DNA from: a virus | IMG/VR virus record: IMGVR_UViG_3300047509_000099 | Span: 1-31,373 of that record | Length of the DNA stretch: 31,373 nucleotides | Direction: 5' to 3' (one strand) | Shown here: in pieces, positions 30,485-31,373 of the stretch | Numbering within the stretch: position 1 is the first letter of the stretch | Layout of the letters: the number at the start of each line of letters is the position of its first letter | Made by a program: the position numbers and the translations under genes | The notes under the pieces: model-generated | Database searches by the model: none | The model's input: only the letters and a program-made list of their open reading frames with translations | What the model was told of the DNA's origin: nothing

Positions 30485-31239
30485 TGATGCTCGGCAAAAA
30501 GCCGCCCAAGATCGATCCCCGAACATTCAAGTTGGCGCACCTACTGCCGTCTGTGCTACCGACCGCTCCTTCGGCTATCGGCTGGTATAACCGTAGTTGG
30601 TCACTGCCAATGCTTCTAAATGACGGACTAGGTGACTGTGTGCCAGCCGCTTCGTTGCACAAGATTCAGCAATGGACCAGCTACGCAAGCGGCCAGCAGT
30701 TTACGCCATCTAATGCAATGGCTCTACAACTATACGAGGCCGTCGGTGGATACGTTCCTACTGATCCAACTAACCCTCAGACAAACGCAACCGACAACGG
30801 CTGCGTGATGCTGGACATGTTGAACTACATGCGCCAGACCGGCATTGCTGGGCACAAGATCCTCGGGTTCGCGACGCTGAACCTTCTCGACCACGTTCAG
30901 GTGATGCAATCCCTGCTTCTGTTCGGCAACGTAGACATCGGCATCGCACTTCCAATCTCTGCGCAAGGACAGAAGACTTGGGACGTACCTCCCGGAGGAG
31001 CGGTGGGCAACGGTGCTCCGGGTAGCTGGGGTGGCCACGACGTGCCTATCGTATCGGCCGGTCCTGTCGGGCTCAAGGTGATCTCATGGGGAGACATCTA
31101 CAGCATGACGTGGGCGGCGTACGATGCGTACGTAGAAGAAGCGTACGCAACGTTCTCACAAGACTGGATGGAGTCCAATAACGCTTCTCCTAATCGGTAT
31201 GTACGTTCGGCTCTGGATGCTGCGTTGGCAGCGTTGTGA
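30481..31239 (+). CDS. Papain-like cysteine peptidase candidate
   Basis: A 252-residue protein with an ATGA overlap at its start. It has the three ordered elements of a papain-like peptidase: NDGLGDCVPAAS with C53, SWGGHDVPIVSAG with H186, and ISWGD with D205. The Cys-His-Asp order and the 'WG' before the acidic residue match C1-like folds, although the family identity is uncertain. No signal peptide is seen. It may act in virion maturation, in cell-wall entry or in lysis. It lies after the tail-terminator-like gene and near the window end. Confidence 0.6.
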   Translation: MMMLGKKPPKIDPRTFKLAHLLPSVLPTAPSAIGWYNRSWSLPMLLNDGLGDCVPAASLHKIQQWTSYASGQQFTPSNAMALQLYEAVGGYVPTDPTNPQTNATDNGCVMLDMLNYMRQTGIAGHKILGFATLNLLDHVQVMQSLLLFGNVDIGIALPISAQGQKTWDVPPGGAVGNGAPGSWGGHDVPIVSAGPVGLKVISWGDIYSMTWAAYDAYVEEAYATFSQDWMESNNASPNRYVRSALDAALAAL

Positions 31240-31262
31240 GTTGGTGGAGTTGGAGAAAGATT

Positions 31263-31373
31263 ATGGCAACGATCTCAGCGAATGTAGTAGAGGTACTGGC
31301 ACTATGCAAGCAGATTGCAGCGAAGCAGGTCGCGCAAGATGCCCAATTCGCGGCGCTCCAGCAGGAGAATGCA
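31263..31373 (+). CDS. Start of a further gene (3' truncated)
   Basis: A frame opens at ATG 31263 with a purine-rich GGAGAAAG just upstream and continues to the end of the window. The visible 37 residues are a helix (TISANVVEVLALCKQIAA ... FAALQQEN), likely the start of a coiled-coil or small helical structural protein. Function cannot be judged from this fragment. Confidence 0.5.
   Translation, partial: MATISANVVEVLALCKQIAAKQVAQDAQFAALQQENA

Overview
The window looks like part of the late, virion-structural region of a tailed bacteriophage or prophage (Caudoviricetes). Almost every gene lies on the plus strand. Genes are tightly packed, with many ATGA, TAATG, TAGTG and GTGA stop/start overlaps. 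The structural genes fall in a recognisable morphogenesis order: portal end, MuF-like minor head protein, XkdF-type prohead protease, scaffold-like protein, decoration protein, major capsid protein, then gp6-like adaptor, head closure, HK97-gp10-like and tail-terminator-like proteins. I see no integrase, replication gene, terminase, tRNA or rRNA. Host and virion type cannot be fixed from this piece. Host-related hints are weak: GTG and TTG starts, moderate to high GC, Sec- and Tat-like signal sequences, and possible leaderless promoters.

Region 1 (1-5229) holds the portal C-terminus, a Cys-rich miniprotein, the MuF-like protein, small structural genes and a remarkable 990-residue protein. That protein joins, in order, a ChaB-like domain, a histidine-phosphatase-like domain, a HAD-like phosphatase, a 2H phosphoesterase and an XkdF prohead protease. 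Region 2 (5230-10480) has an Ig-like protein, a cluster of small membrane, barrel and coiled-coil genes, a scaffold-like protein, the decoration protein and the major capsid protein. Hairpins sit on both sides of the decoration gene.

Region 3 (10482-26431) is a roughly 16-kb accessory block between the capsid gene and the head-tail connector genes. It opens with an antisense homing-endonuclease-like gene of lower GC. It continues with a SAP-domain protein, an MptE-like putative glycosyltransferase, a very Ser/Thr-rich collagen-like fibre and a 1177-residue protein. That protein fuses a TibC/Aah-type O-heptosyltransferase-like domain, a GT4 glycosyltransferase, a class I methyltransferase and a GT2 glycosyltransferase. 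Four proteins with N-terminal signal-like segments follow; the last has 1648 residues and combines a beta-helix, a possible propeller and Ig-like domains. An antisense 45-residue membrane protein is wedged in before it. The suggested system is phage self-glycosylation of a Gly-Thr-Ser fibre or capsid appendage by a linked set of enzymes.

Region 4 (26428-31373) returns to head-tail joining genes, with several miniproteins missed by a 60-residue cutoff. It then has a small Tat-signal-like protein, a second MptE-like protein paralogous to the first, a papain-like cysteine peptidase candidate and the start of a further gene.

There is no stretch over 300 bases without a gene. The largest gaps are 5230-5338 and 5969-6129; the second holds two adjacent potential RNA hairpins.
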